A stretch of 64,000 nucleotides of DNA from Symsagittifera roscoffensis (Eukaryota; Xenacoelomorpha; Acoela; Convolutidae). The stretch is from assembly GCF_963678635.1 (NCBI RefSeq), contig NC_087062.1:79299200-79363199 (forward strand), written 5' to 3'. Of the stretch, positions 13,971 to 27,272 are shown in pieces. Numbering within the stretch: position 1 is the first letter of the stretch; each line of letters begins with the position of its first letter. Under the pieces are notes generated by a model. That model was not told the DNA's origin and searched no databases. It worked only from the letters and a program-made list of their open reading frames with translations. The position numbers and the translations under genes were made by a program.

Positions 13971-16900
13971 CTGTATTGTATCTCTAGCAAAAAATTTTAC
14001 ACATCAATACGGTGTTCAATTTAGTTCTTTCTAACTAACAAATATACGTTTCAAAATGTATACTTAAACGCATGAAGGAAAACAAACATTGATAAAACTA
14101 CACAAAAACAAACATACCAAGATACATATATTTGAACAGAAGAACTCAAAAAGTTAACAGAAGAACACACGTAAATGTTCACACATGCATCACCTACAGA
14201 CAACAAAAAACAAACTAAATAAATCCACACAGAAACACAGAAACTTTCTTAGTACATCTAAGGATCCTTGTGAAAAATTCCTAGTGAAAAATGTACCAGA
14301 TAAAGTAAAATCAATTTTAGCTGAGGATTTAATTCTGGTTCTAGTTACTCATCTTATTAAGCTTGTTGATACACAATTTACATATGTCACAACGACACTA
14401 GCGCACACAGTCAAACAGACAGACATACATCGTACACGTAGGTTAATTGTACATTTAACTAGACGAAGCTACAACCATCTGATATATGCACGCTTCTTAC
14501 ATGCATAGTACATAGAAACATACAATCAAACATGTATTAAAGCAAACAAAAGGATACACATAGAAAAAAAAAACATTCAACACATTGCATCAGTATGGAT
14601 ACTTATAACGAACGTTCATTAAAATAAATTTTTTAACTACATACAGGACAGAATCTAACGCAGACATGCAATCTGATTGATCTATTGGTTGGGTGATTGA
14701 TGTTTTTCTCTATCGATTTCAGTTATTTTCCAATAGCACATATAAAAAAGGACTAATAAATGGGACTCTTATATGCAGGTCCTGCACAAAATGGGTTTCA
14801 AAGCATCATAAACGAAACACACGTCAATCTTTACACAGGCATCATCTAGAGACCAGAAAAAAAAGTCTACGGAAATCACGCACGCACGCACACACAAAAA
14901 TCTTCTTAGTACATCTAAGGTTCCTAAGAAAAATTTCAGGAAAAATTAGAATGATTTTTAGTTTAAGATTTAATTCCAGTTCTTGTTAAACATCTTAAAT
15001 TGCTTGGTAATTCACAATTTACATATATCAGACAGACACTAACGCACACAGTGAAACAGACACACATACATCATACACGCAGGTTCATTGTACATATAAT
15101 TAGACGAAACTACATCCATTAGACATTTGCACGCTTTTTTACATAAAAAGTACAAACGAACGTACAATCAAACATGCATTATAGCAAACAAAAAAACATA
15201 TATATAAAACATTCAACACATATAGAAAAACAATGAAAAGCTTCCGCTCACTTTTAAAAAAAAACACATGAAATCTTACAGAAATCCAAAAAAAATATAT
15301 TTTTCTGTCCTTTATATATTGTAATGTTGATGTTTTGACATCAGTTGATTTCTTTCTGCTTTGAAACTTGAATTCGTTTTATATATCTTGCACATTGAAA
15401 CCAAACCTGCGCAATGTCAGAAAGTTTGCCACAATTTTGTTAGCTTGCCGTAATTAGTTTTTAGATATGAATTCTTTCCGGAATACTGTTAGCAAGCTTA
15501 ATTGTAAAACAACAAATTGGTTTAAAAAATTTTGATAAATTCGTGTGATTTTATTCAAATGTCTTTGGTTCGTGAAACTCAAAGCATTTCCTGTGTTTTA
15601 CTGCAAAACCTTTGTGTGGAAATTAGAAGCTCAACTTTATGAAAATGCTTGTCAAAGAAAAGGTTATTTCAAATACTTAAAAACTCCATTAGCTTTAGTT
15701 TATCACACCATTCTCCAAGATTTATTTGTAGATGGGAAATATCGAATGTTAACAACGTAAAAAGGATCTACTAATTTCACAAAACTAGTTTTTTGGATAA
15801 GTTTGTGTGAGCCTTTAACCTGTTAAATCATATGACCTAAAATACTTGTTGAGTTATCTGATGAGTACTTCACTAATAAACTAACGACTTGAACATATAT
15901 GGATCTAATTCGTCAAAAACTGAACTTTGAATTCCTTTTTTTCACCATTACTTCTTTTGCGATCTATATGAGAATATGGAATTTTTTTGTGTAAACATTT
16001 TGAATCTTGAAAAATTCTGTTGATTGAATTCAACGTTTAACGCAAGCATGCGTGTATTATCATCAGAAGTAACCAAATAAAACACTACTCAAATTAGTTA
16101 TTAACACTTGAAGACTCATTGTTTAAATTATAGGTTTCAGATCATACGACCTATCGGTCAGCAGTGATTCAGATCGAAAAAGAAGAGTTTATGGCCAAAT
16201 TTTGTTGCATTCAATAACTTGTTGTTAAAATACCTCACTATGCCATGATTCAGATCGAAAAAGAAGAGTTTATGGCCAAATTTTGTTGCATTCAATAACT
16301 TGTTGTTAAAATACCTCACTGTCTCAATATATGGTGCAAGGTAAATAACGGTTTAACTTTGCTCATGTTTTTAAAATGGCCACCAACCTCCTGATATACT
16401 ACTTTGTCTTAATTTTTTAAATTTCCTTTTAAAATTCATTTTTTCTACATTGAGCGGATTTTTGATTAACTTTTTACTCATTCTCTGGAACTTAAGAATT
16501 ATAAAAAAGCCTATAGCATTTTATATAGTTGTGTTTTAATTCTAATAGATCTTACATCACTTCTTCTGAATGAAACTGTTGAAAGACAAAAGTTCTTGAT
16601 GTTTTTGTTATAGTTTTAATTGTTAGGACTGTTACCTTGGTAGAATTCTCTTATCTCCATTATATCTCCAAAGTATCAGGTTTTTCTTATATTATTTTCA
16701 CATTTTTGACTGATAAGACCTCTTAATTTGTTCTTAATTGTAACTTACAAAACTTTTTTATAATTCTCAAAAAACAAGTAACAAAGCAAAAAAGTCCTAT
16801 GTTTTGAATATAAATGCAAAAGTTTTTCAGATTTTGAGGTTCAAATATAAAACATTCATAATTTCACAACTAATATTATAATAACATACGCAAACACGCA

Positions 16901-18247
16901 AGCATTTTCATGCTCAAAGTCTGGTAAAGGTGTTGTACCTGTATTGTATCTCTAGCAAAAATTTTTGCAAATCAATACGGTGTTCAATATAGTTCTATCT
17001 AAAAACAAATATACGTTTCAAAATGTATACTTAAACGCATGAAGAAAAATAAACATTGATAAAACTACACAAAAACAAACATACCAAGATACATATACTT
17101 GAACAGAAGAACTCAAAAAGGTAGCAACTTACACTACTCAAATACTTATACAAAGCCAGAGTTTCAAAAAAGTAGAGCTGTAGTATCCGCTGCATGTATG
17201 TCCATGTACAATATCTTGCCCAAAACTCTGAAACTTTTCGGCCAAATAGATATACAATAAGATGAAGTTTGGGCTACACTTACACTTGTAGGTGTAGAAA
17301 AGCATCTCACAATGCTTCGTTTAGCTCGTGAAAGTAAACACTTATATCAAAAACAATTTGAAATAAAACATAACTTTAAAAAGCACAGGAAGACGCTTTG
17401 GTTAGAAACACAAATAAAATTAAATAGACATGCAACTCAAACGAACACAAAAAGAAAAACGTCCAAAAGAGTATGATCACTTACGTGAAAAATTTCACAC
17501 AGACACATTATGTTTCTGGTACGTGATCTGCACTATAAGTTTCTCGTGAATAAACTGGAGTCTTCTTGAAAAAGTTGGACTGTTTTGGATGATAGTCATA
17601 CTTCTGATCGAACTTAAACAAAATGTACATTTCTGGTAAGCAAATGACAAAAACACCTAACAACAAAATTTTAAATAAACGTTACTACATAACTCCCCGA
17701 GCACATACGTACACATAACGATGCAGACCTTGTCAGCCCATCCACAAGTATTTGATACTTTTTTGTTTTTATATATTTTCTGGAGTAATAAACTTGCATC
17801 TTCCAGACATTTCAGAAAAAAAATGTGTATATAAAGTTTTAGTTATTAATTCATGCCTCAAGTTGGCTCACCAGATAGATAACTGAGTAGGTACTCGTAC
17901 AAAGTAACATAAAAGCAAAAAACACTTACTATTTTGGTGAGCACATGCATTTGCCATTTTACACGTAAAGTTTTTGATAAAACCCATTCAAAGCATACCG
18001 AGGCATCACCTTTAGACAAGAAAAACAAGTCTACGTAAATGACAGAGGCATGCACACACAGAAACCTTTTTATTACATCTAAATTACCTCGTGTAAAAAT
18101 CTTGACTTCTCTAGGAAATCTACATTGATTTTTAGCTTAGGATTTAATTCTAATTATAGTTACACATCTCAATATGCTTGTTAATGGACAAGTGGCATTT
18201 AACTACATACAGGACAAAAATTAACACAGACATGCAACCTAATTGAT
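13971..18247 (+). repeat. 4.28-kb tandem duplication, copy 1
   Basis: Starts at 'ctgtattgtatctctagc' and ends at 'aacctaattgatctg'; the same text starts again at 18248. Frames at 14185, 14693, 15545 and 17858(-) reappear 4275-4276 bases later with the same translations. I see only a few differences by eye, such as the A run near 14563, 'tttgttctt' against 'tttggtctt' near 16738, and 'aaaaatctt' against 'aaaattctt' near 18105. The junction shares only 'ctg'. The copy itself contains diverged blocks of the 1.59-kb unit (15230-16430). None of its frames resembles a known protein. Confidence 0.93.
16166..16327 (+). repeat. 81-bp direct duplication
   Basis: 'gattcagatcgaaaaagaag' starts at 16166 and again at 16247, followed by near-identical sequence up to 'taaaatacctcact'. 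The same duplication is present at 20441, so it arose before the 4.28-kb duplication. The 1.59-kb units carry only one copy of this block. Confidence 0.85.
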
Positions 18248-21200
18248 CTGTATTGTATCTCTAGCAAAAATTTTACACATCAATACGGTGTTCAATTTAG
18301 TTCTTTCTAACTAACAAATATACGTTTCAAAATGTATACTTAAACGCATGAAGGAAAACAAACATTGATAAAACTACACAAAAACAAACATACCAAGATA
18401 CATATATTTGAACAGAAGAACTCAAAAAGTTAACAGAAGAACACACGTAAATGTTCACACATGCATCACCTACAGACAACAAAAAACAAACTAAATAAAT
18501 CCACACAGAAACACAGAAACTTTCTTAGTACATCTAAGGATCCTTGTGAAAAATTCCTAGTGAAAAATGTACCAGATAAAGTAAAATCAATTTTAGCTGA
18601 GGATTTAATTCTGGTTCTAGTTACTCATCTTATTAAGCTTGTTGATACACAATTTACATATGTCACAACGACACTAGCGCACACAGTCAAACAGACAGAC
18701 ATACATCGTACACGTAGGTTAATTGTACATTTAACTAGACGAAGCTACAACCATCTGATATATGCACGCTTCTTACATGCATAGTACATAGAAACATACA
18801 ATCAAACATGTATTAAAGCAAACAAAAGGATACACATAGAAAAAAAAACATTCAACACATTGCATCAGTATGGATACTTATAACGAACGTTCATTAAAAT
18901 AAATTTTTTAACTACATACAGGACAGAATCTAACGCAGACATGCAATCTGATTGATCTATTGGTTGGGTGATTGATGTTTTTCTCTATCGATTTCAGTTA
19001 TTTTCCAATAGCACATATAAAAAAGGACTAATAAATGGGACTCTTATATGCAGGTCCTGCACAAAATGGGTTTCAAAGCATCATAAACGAAACACACGTC
19101 AATCTTTACACAGGCATCATCTAGAGACCAGAAAAAAAAGTCTACGGAAATCACGCACGCACGCACACACAAAAATCTTCTTAGTACATCTAAGGTTCCT
19201 AAGAAAAATTTCAGGAAAAATTAGAATGATTTTTAGTTTAAGATTTAATTCCAGTTCTTGTTAAACATCTTAAATTGCTTGGTAATTCACAATTTACATA
19301 TATCAGACAGACACTAACGCACACAGTGAAACAGACACACATACATCATACACGCAGGTTCATTGTACATATAATTAGACGAAACTACATCCATTAGACA
19401 TTTGCACGCTTTTTTACATAAAAAGTACAAACGAACGTACAATCAAACATGCATTATAGCAAACAAAAAAACATATATATAAAACATTCAACACATATAG
19501 AAAAACAATGAAAAGCTTCCGCTCACTTTTAAAAAAAAACACATGAAATCTTACAGAAATCCAAAAAAAATATATTTTTCTGTCCTTTATATATTGTAAT
19601 GTTGATGTTTTGACATCAGTTGATTTCTTTCTGCTTTGAAACTTGAATTCGTTTTATATATCTTGCACATTGAAACCAAACCTGCGCAATGTCAGAAAGT
19701 TTGCCACAATTTTGTTAGCTTGCCGTAATTAGTTTTTAGATATGAATTCTTTCCGGAATACTGTTAGCAAGCTTAATTGTAAAACAACAAATTGGTTTAA
19801 AAAATTTTGATAAATTCGTGTGATTTTATTCAAATGTCTTTGGTTCGTGAAACTCAAAGCATTTCCTGTGTTTTACTGCAAAACCTTTGTGTGGAAATTA
19901 GAAGCTCAACTTTATGAAAATGCTTGTCAAAGAAAAGGTTATTTCAAATACTTAAAAACTCCATTAGCTTTAGTTTATCACACCATTCTCCAAGATTTAT
20001 TTGTAGATGGGAAATATCGAATGTTAACAACGTAAAAAGGATCTACTAATTTCACAAAACTAGTTTTTTGGATAAGTTTGTGTGAGCCTTTAACCTGTTA
20101 AATCATATGACCTAAAATACTTGTTGAGTTATCTGATGAGTACTTCACTAATAAACTAACGACTTGAACATATATGGATCTAATTCGTCAAAAACTGAAC
20201 TTTGAATTCCTTTTTTTCACCATTACTTCTTTTGCGATCTATATGAGAATATGGAATTTTTTTGTGTAAACATTTTGAATCTTGAAAAATTCTGTTGATT
20301 GAATTCAACGTTTAACGCAAGCATGCGTGTATTATCATCAGAAGTAACCAAATAAAACACTACTCAAATTAGTTATTAACACTTGAAGACTCATTGTTTA
20401 AATTATAGGTTTCAGATCATACGACCTATCGGTCAGCAGTGATTCAGATCGAAAAAGAAGAGTTTATGGCCAAATTTTGTTGCATTCAATAACTTGTTGT
20501 TAAAATACCTCACTATGCCATGATTCAGATCGAAAAAGAAGAGTTTATGGCCAAATTTTGTTGCATTCAATAACTTGTTGTTAAAATACCTCACTGTCTC
20601 AATATATGGTGCAAGGTAAATAACGGTTTAACTTTGCTCATGTTTTTAAAATGGCCACCAACCTCCTGATATACTACTTTGTCTTAATTTTTTAAATTTC
20701 CTTTTAAAATTCATTTTTTCTACATTGAGCGGATTTTTGATTAACTTTTTACTCATTCTCTGGAACTTAAGAATTATAAAAAAGCCTATAGCATTTTATA
20801 TAGTTGTGTTTTAATTCTAATAGATCTTACATCACTTCTTCTGAATGAAACTGTTGAAAGACAAAAGTTCTTGATGTTTTTGTTATAGTTTTAATTGTTA
20901 GGACTGTTACCTTGGTAGAATTCTCTTATCTCCATTATATCTCCAAAGTATCAGGTTTTTCTTATATTATTTTCACATTTTTGACTGATAAGACCTCTTA
21001 ATTTGGTCTTAATTGTAACTTACAAAACTTTTTTATAATTCTCAAAAAACAAGTAACAAAGCAAAAAAGTCCTATGTTTTGAATATAAATGCAAAAGTTT
21101 TTCAGATTTTGAGGTTCAAATATAAAACATTCATAATTTCACAACTAATATTATAATAACATACGCAAACACGCAAGCATTTTCATGCTCAAAGTCTGGT

Positions 21201-22524
21201 AAAGGTGTTGTACCTGTATTGTATCTCTAGCAAAAATTTTTGCAAATCAATACGGTGTTCAATATAGTTCTATCTAAAAACAAATATACGTTTCAAAATG
21301 TATACTTAAACGCATGAAGAAAAATAAACATTGATAAAACTACACAAAAACAAACATACCAAGATACATATACTTGAACAGAAGAACTCAAAAAGGTAGC
21401 AACTTACACTACTCAAATACTTATACAAAGCCAGAGTTTCAAAAAAGTAGAGCTGTAGTATCCGCTGCATGTATGTCCATGTACAATATCTTGCCCAAAA
21501 CTCTGAAACTTTTCGGCCAAATAGATATACAATAAGATGAAGTTTGGGCTACACTTACACTTGTAGGTGTAGAAAAGCATCTCACAATGCTTCGTTTAGC
21601 TCGTGAAAGTAAACACTTATATCAAAAACAATTTGAAATAAAACATAACTTTAAAAAGCACAGGAAGACGCTTTGGTTAGAAACACAAATAAAATTAAAT
21701 AGACATGCAACTCAAACGAACACAAAAAGAAAAACGTCCAAAAGAGTATGATCACTTACGTGAAAAATTTCACACAGACACATTATGTTTCTGGTACGTG
21801 ATCTGCACTATAAGTTTCTCGTGAATAAACTGGAGTCTTCTTGAAAAAGTTGGACTGTTTTGGATGATAGTCATACTTCTGATCGAACTTAAACAAAATG
21901 TACATTTCTGGTAAGCAAATGACAAAAACACCTAACAACAAAATTTTAAATAAACGTTACTACATAACTCCCCGAGCACATACGTACACATAACGATGCA
22001 GACCTTGTCAGCCCATCCACAAGTATTTGATACTTTTTTGTTTTTATATATTTTCTGGAGTAATAAACTTGCATCTTCCAGACATTTCAGAAAAAAAATG
22101 TGTATATAAAGTTTTAGTTATTAATTCATGCCTCAAGTTGGCTCACCAGATAGATAACTGAGTAGGTACTCGTACAAAGTAACATAAAAGCAAAAAACAC
22201 TTACTATTTTGGTGAGCACATGCATTTGCCATTTTACACGTAAAGTTTTTGATAAAACCCATTCAAAGCATACCGAGGCATCACCTTTAGACAAGAAAAA
22301 CAAGTCTACGTAAATGACAGAGGCATGCACACACAGAAACCTTTTTATTACATCTAAATTACCTCGTGTAAAATTCTTGACTTCTCTAGGAAATCTACAT
22401 TGATTTTTAGCTTAGGATTTAATTCTAATTATAGTTACACATCTCAATATGCTTGTTAATGGACAAGTGGCATTTAACTACATACAGGACAAAAATTAAC
22501 ACAGACATGCAACCTAATTGATCT
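18248..22524 (+). repeat. 4.28-kb tandem duplication, copy 2
   Basis: Almost identical to 13971-18247. At its 3' end the sequence continues into 'ctagttgggtaattgatg', which is the ancestral continuation, because related sequence follows 'gatc' at 7640 and 14680. Copy 1 instead jumps back to 'tattgtatctctagc'. Confidence 0.93.
20441..20602 (+). repeat. 81-bp direct duplication, second locus
   Basis: Copy of the 81-bp duplication of 16166-16327, carried along in the 4.28-kb duplication. Confidence 0.85.
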
Positions 22525-23450
22525 GCTAGTTGGGTAATTGATGTTTTTCTGCATCGATGAGACATGGTGACATCTGTTTTCTTTTTTTTCAGAACAAGTT
22601 GTACCACTCTTCTACATGGGATAAATTTTCGTTACCTGCAAAATTCTAATCATTGTAGCGTAAAGCATTGCTGAGATTGTGAAAAAAGGTATTTCTTCGT
22701 AAAACATGAAGAAATGAATTGCATCGAACAGTTTAGGAATTATTTCTACTATACATGGCGGGCTTTTGAAAAAGTAATCATAGAGAAATGAAAGCTTCAT
22801 TGAAATTTTTTTTGCTGTTTTTAAATCCATATAACATAAGTTGTTGTATTTTCTGTTGTTTTTGAAACAAATACTATCAGTTCTGAAACAAAACAAAACC
22901 GTTAAAAATTACATTTGAGATTCGAAATAGATTTTCACCATGTAATATGGAGTAAGTAATTGGCGTATCAGACAAAACTACGAAGGGTCCTTACAAAATT
23001 AAACATAGGAAAAAAAGTTTCATCTTTTTTTCATGTTTCCTGTCCGTGCTGATATTAGTTGTTTTAGTTTTGATGATATTTAGTTGTAAATCAAAGAAAA
23101 ACTAATAATTGTACGTGTGGGAACATTGATCCAAGTGTTCATTTCACCGTTAAAAAATTGTTAACAACAGATCGAAAAATATTGAAAAATAATTTCCGTT
23201 TTTTAAAAAATAAAACAACATTGAAAAGCTTCCCGCTCTTTTTTTCGAAAAACAAGAAACTCTTACAGAAAATTTTTTTGTTCATCTTTTATACATTGTA
23301 ATGTTTTGACATCAGCTGATTTCTCCCTTCTTTGAAACTTTAATTCATTTTATGTATCTTGCATATTGAAACCAAGCCTGCGCATTGTTAGCAAGTTCTC
23401 CACATGTTTGCCTGCTTGCCGAAATGAATTTTACTGACGTGAACTTTTCT
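22525..23450 (+). repeat. 3' terminal part of the repeat family
   Basis: Homologous in plus orientation to 8400-9420 and, more closely, to the reverse complement of 2087-3040: 'catggcgggcttttgaaaa', 'ataacataagttgttgtat' and 'gcctgcgcattgttagcaagtt' are shared with that arm. Unique sequence starts after about 23450. Minus-strand frames at 22425-22607 and 22612-22896 are not conserved in the other copies. Confidence 0.75.
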
Positions 23451-23482
23451 CGCTGTAGAGTTTTCTGCTAGTTTTTAGCAAC

Positions 23483-23740
23483 CTAAATGCAAGTAGGAAA
23501 TACCACAAGTTTGATTTTTGACTGGTATTGATGAAAACCGGACACGATTAATTTTCCTCGTACAAATGGTGGTAGTTTTCCACATGATTTGCAGTTCATC
23601 AGTTTGTGCAGAAACTTTTGTCTTCTCAAACCAAGTAGTAGAGATAGTGTAGGAGATGATAACATTGCCAAGTAATCCCCTATAAATGATACAAATATCC
23701 ACAAAGTTTTGCCACAAGACTGAATAGTAACTAAGCCAAA
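23483..23740 (-). CDS. Possible terminal exon, unknown protein with a CxxC motif
   Basis: On the minus strand 'tttgctttcag' (AG at 23741-23742) is a good splice acceptor. Behind it an 85-codon frame runs to a TAG. It reads like protein: 'FGLVTIQSCGKTLW', then 'LGLRRQKFLHKLMN', then 'CKSCGKLPPFVRGKL' and 'KIKLVVFPTCI'. The CKSCGKLP stretch could be half of a zinc-binding site. The sequence is unique in the window, unlike the repeats beside it. I see no upstream exon before the 3' flank of this region ends, so the gene is partial or broken. The overlapping frame at 23475-23750 is an alternative reading and looks less protein-like. I do not recognise the family. Confidence 0.35.
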   Translation of the reverse strand, partial: FGLVTIQSCGKTLWIFVSFIGDYLAMLSSPTLSLLLGLRRQKFLHKLMNCKSCGKLPPFVRGKLIVSGFHQYQSKIKLVVFPTCI

Positions 23741-24113
23741 CTGAAAGCAAACAACTTTTCTTTTTTGCTTTTTCAGCTTCAACAGTTTCTTTTTGGAATT
23801 AAATGCTGAAATGGAAATTGGCTTTTCATAAACATTTGATAGAAACCTTGAAAATTACGGACAAATACCAATCGTGGAGAAAAAATGCATAACTCCAGTA
23901 GATCAAAAATTTATCGGGTATTTGATCTTTGTTATGCAGATCCAAGCTCAAAAAATAAGCTATGGCGACACAAAAATCAAGTTCTTTTCTGTTAGAGACC
24001 AATTCTACCCCTGAGCGTCAACTGTTTTGAAAAATTGAGCTCAGTTGTCGTCGAACCGCAAACATAGACTGTTTTTTTACAAGATCTTATAAACTTATTC
24101 CACGTACTTTCAG

Positions 24114-24223
24114 TATATGCCGCTACTAAAACCAACGCTAGCAATGGTGCCGATCCTTTAACTGAAAAATCATCACAAAGTAACCGGTCAAGTCAAAAAA
24201 CATCTCTGATCACCTTCATTTAA
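24114..24223 (+). pseudogene. Exon-like fragment, unknown
   Basis: 'cacgtactttcag' forms a plausible acceptor, followed by a 36-codon polar frame containing 'TKTNASNGADPLTEK' and 'SNRSSQKTSLITF' before TAA. The composition is typical of a disordered linker. The following bases continue to look coding in another frame, with a stop, so this may be a decayed gene. Function unknown. Confidence 0.25.
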
Positions 24224-24347
24224 AGCTCGAAAAATAATAATCAACGTAATTTCCATGAAGATGACTTCGACCTCTAGGATTTTTTGATGCGGAAAAGAAA
24301 GATAATGGTCGATATGTTGCTCGAAAAATCTCAACAGGGGTTAACCT

Positions 24348-24539
24348 ATGCGTTATTATAAAAAAGTGAGTATGATGAGAAACGTCAATGCAAATCACGA
24401 TGCGCTAAGTGTCGACAAAATCATGTTGAACTTGAACACTGAGAAAATTTCTCTCGACTACGGTGACCTAGAAAATGGACAAAGGACTAAAAATAGTGAA
24501 ACACATCCTCAAAATAAACAACTGTTTTGCTTTACATGA
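24348..24539 (+). pseudogene. Short frame, possible remnant of the same unknown gene
   Basis: A 63-codon frame with 'SVDKIMLNLNTEKISLDYGD'. The alternative frame over the same bases gives a Cys/His-rich run, 'CKSRCAKCRQNHVELEH', followed by stops. I cannot tell which, if either, was translated. The neighbour at 24114 is on the same strand. Confidence 0.2.
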
Positions 24540-24836
24540 AGGTGGTTGATTAGATTATTTTGGTGCCTAAAACTTGTCTTAGTCAATCATTTCATCTTTC
24601 ATAACCGGAAGTCTGATGCAAAATTCTTGATAAAATTGTAGTTTTAATTTAATTGAGGGAAAACGGTAGTCAACATTTATAGTGGTAAGCTAAATTTTTG
24701 TCCTTTCAAACTTCCTCTTCTATCCGAACAAATCAAAACTAATGCACTACTTAATTAAATGAAAACTTGTTTTTGATTAATTTATTTTAGCAAAACTTTC
24801 AGCAATTCTCAAGTATGGAATCTTCATGTGTACAAA
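24540..24836. other. No recognised feature
   Basis: AT-rich sequence between short frames and the second run of N; nothing supported. Confidence 0.4.
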
Positions 24837-25036
24837 NNNNNNNNNNNNNNNNNNNNNNNNNNNNNNNNNNNNNNNNNNNNNNNNNNNNNNNNNNNNNNNN
24901 NNNNNNNNNNNNNNNNNNNNNNNNNNNNNNNNNNNNNNNNNNNNNNNNNNNNNNNNNNNNNNNNNNNNNNNNNNNNNNNNNNNNNNNNNNNNNNNNNNNN
25001 NNNNNNNNNNNNNNNNNNNNNNNNNNNNNNNNNNNN
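24837..25036. other. Assembly gap (200 N)
   Basis: Exactly 200 N. All open frames across it are artefacts. Confidence 0.99.
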
Positions 25037-26084
25037 AAACTTCTGGTTTTTTCTTTGGGTTAACATGGCTTTTACTCAACAGTCCAACAAATGAAACACT
25101 TTTCCTCTGATTGCTTTAAGAAATAAGCAAAACGCAATACCTGTCACATGACCTAGTTAACAGATTTTTATCGGAAAAAAACAAAACATTTGTGTACCCA
25201 GGTCCGTTTTGATTTTTTCATGCTAATATCTTGCTGCGTCATGCACAAGAGCACCTAAACTAAGACACTTGAACTATTTCAAGTGTTTGTCGAGCGACGA
25301 TTTGCCTATTCTAATTAAACAACCATACGGTCTGCTTATCAAAATAAAGTCCAAACCATAATCGGTATCCAAATAAAAATAGTATCCAAATAAAAATAAT
25401 TGGCTAAAAATTGCTGAAATCTGACTGATTTATCTGGATACTGAGTTTTTATATCGTTAAAAATTTCATGAATAAGATTCAAATCGAATGTTGAAATCAT
25501 GTCGACCAATTTTAGCATAATAAAAAAGGTGAAATGAAAAGTATCATTTAAAAACTAATTTTCTCTTCAACAAAAACTTCCACAAACAGGACAACATTAT
25601 CTACATCAAGTTTTCCATATCCACTTGTCAAAATGTCCATTGTTTAACCAAATGGTTTTCCTTAATTAAGTTATGAATCTTCCCACTGATTCTCTAATCA
25701 TCTCATCTGTTTAAACATGTCTGCTTTCTATGTGTTTTTTTGAAACTGCAGCCATAATCTTGCGGATTGTTTTGACGTCGATAAGCAGCAGGCCTAACTG
25801 TATTATCAAATCAATTCTGTTCCCCAGGAGCTGGCGACTTTTTGCTGGCGTGTTAAAATTGTTGAAGTATTTTTGTTAGTTGATTGCAGAAAGCAATAAA
25901 TTGGGTATCCATTTTGTGGTTGTGCTGAATTCTAACAATTCGAGATCGGCTGCAAGGTTGTGAAATAAGTCACGGTTACCCTTGACATCTTTAGCAGTAG
26001 AAACTAAGTATTTGAATCAAGTTAAAAAGCAAGAAACACTGAAACCATTTCCTATTTGAAAGGTTTCCTTTTTGAAGTGGCGTC
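25037..26084. other. No confident gene
   Basis: Low-repeat AT-rich sequence. A minus-strand stretch near 25700-25850 gives short polar readings such as 'NTVRPAAYRRQNNPQD', too short and stop-flanked to call. Confidence 0.35.
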
Positions 26085-26204
26085 CTAAGACATACATTTT
26101 GAAGGTTGATAAAGTGGAAATTTTTTTGGTAAAATAAAATTGGAATTTGGTTGAAAATTTTTGAAATAGTCAGGTAACACAAATTTGAACATAGCTTCTG
26201 CCAT
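26085..26204 (-). CDS. Possible first exon or small ORF, unknown
   Basis: On the minus strand 'caaaATGGC' is a good animal start context and opens a 39-codon frame, 'MAEAMFKFVLPDYFKNFQPN' onward, ending in TAG. It is absent from automatic lists because it is short. It could be a first exon or chance. Confidence 0.2.
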   Translation of the reverse strand: MAEAMFKFVLPDYFKNFQPNSNFILPKKFPLYQPSKCMS

Positions 26205-26225
26205 TTTGAGAAAATCGAGTCGTGA

Positions 26226-26435
26226 TTAAAACCGTTTGTATTTACCTCGAGTCGTGTTTAAAACCGTTTGTAATTGAGGAAATTTGAGATTTCCTGGCAA
26301 GTTTACAGTTAGACTGTGGATTGCCATTGTTTTCAACGGTATCAGATTTTTTACTCGTTTAGTCTTGGTTTGACTTTCGAAGACTTGGGTAACTTCGAAA
26401 ATTTTTCGCTGGTTAATGAGAATATTTGTGCACAT
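26226..26435 (-). CDS. Possible coding fragment, unknown
   Basis: A minus-strand frame of about 69 codons, rich in Lys, Thr and Val ('FEVTQVFESQTKTKRVKN', 'IHSLTVNLPGNLKFPQLQ'), reads like a protein segment. It lies directly upstream on the same strand of the small frame at 26085-26204. Two 20-base copies of 'aaaaccgtttgta' surround its 3' end (26228 and 26260). No domain recognised. Confidence 0.25.
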   Translation of the reverse strand: MCTNILINQRKIFEVTQVFESQTKTKRVKNLIPLKTMAIHSLTVNLPGNLKFPQLQTVLNTTRGKYKRF

Positions 26436-26499
26436 TCAAATTCAGCGTCTTCAGTTGCTCTTTTGAAAACTTTCAAGAATGTTTATAAACACTTTTAGT

Positions 26500-27272
26500 C
26501 ATATGTTTTCATTGTAGCACGCACTAATATTTTACTGATTTCCGAAAGATCAAAAAAACAATCGCCAAACACTTTTTTGAAGTTGCTGTGGTGTTTTTTC
26601 TTCATTTTATTCATTGTAACGAGTAAAATTTAAAAATAACTCGATTTCAAAATTGAATAGTATGAAAGGTTTTCAACTTACTGTATAGGTTTGCAAAAGA
26701 AAGCATTGTATCTATTTCAACATAAGCACACAAGTAATTTAAATAGCAAACTCATTCGATTGCAATTTGCTTCAAGTCGATTAGTATTTTGAGCATGTGC
26801 AACTGATAAGAATTTTAATGATGGGCGTCATAACTAACAATGTTTAAAGGTAATACTTGAAACCCGCTATTTGTTTGAAAGCAAATTAGATATACAAAGA
26901 ATACTATGCATTGCAACATAAAAAATTTTCATGCCCTCCCTTGGTAATCTGATAGGAAACTACATTGGAGCTCCTAATATTCCATTTTATTCTCCTGTTG
27001 AATTTTTCCAATCCAATTCAATTTCTTTTTTTTTTCATTATACGTTTGTTACTTTCTTCTGAAACTTTTAAAAAATGCGTTGTAATATTGCAGGGCTTTT
27101 GAATCACCAAAGAACAATTTTATTTTATGAAACTAATCATGGTAATTTTGTTGCAATAATTAACGAATCCAAAAAGTTTTACTTCTGATGATTGTACTCG
27201 AGTGTACTTGTATAAATCACATCATTATACCCAAAAGTTTTCTTACACTTAATCAGTAAACTTTCCTTAAAG
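26500..27272. other. No gene recognised; upstream region of the 27273 frame
   Basis: AT-rich. 'gtataaatcacatc' at about 27210 lies some 60 bases before the ATG at 27273 and could be a TATA element, but this is weak in such AT-rich DNA. Confidence 0.3.

Noticed and set aside
14185-19264. 107- and 98-codon frames in the CA-rich part of the repeats
   Set aside because: Composition comes from 'acacac'-rich repeat sequence; frames change between the older copies (7137 and 7658) and show no domain.
11110-20035. 71-codon frame (MILFKCLWF...) repeated in several units
   Set aside because: Two of the five copies carry TAA in the middle, and no known family fits.
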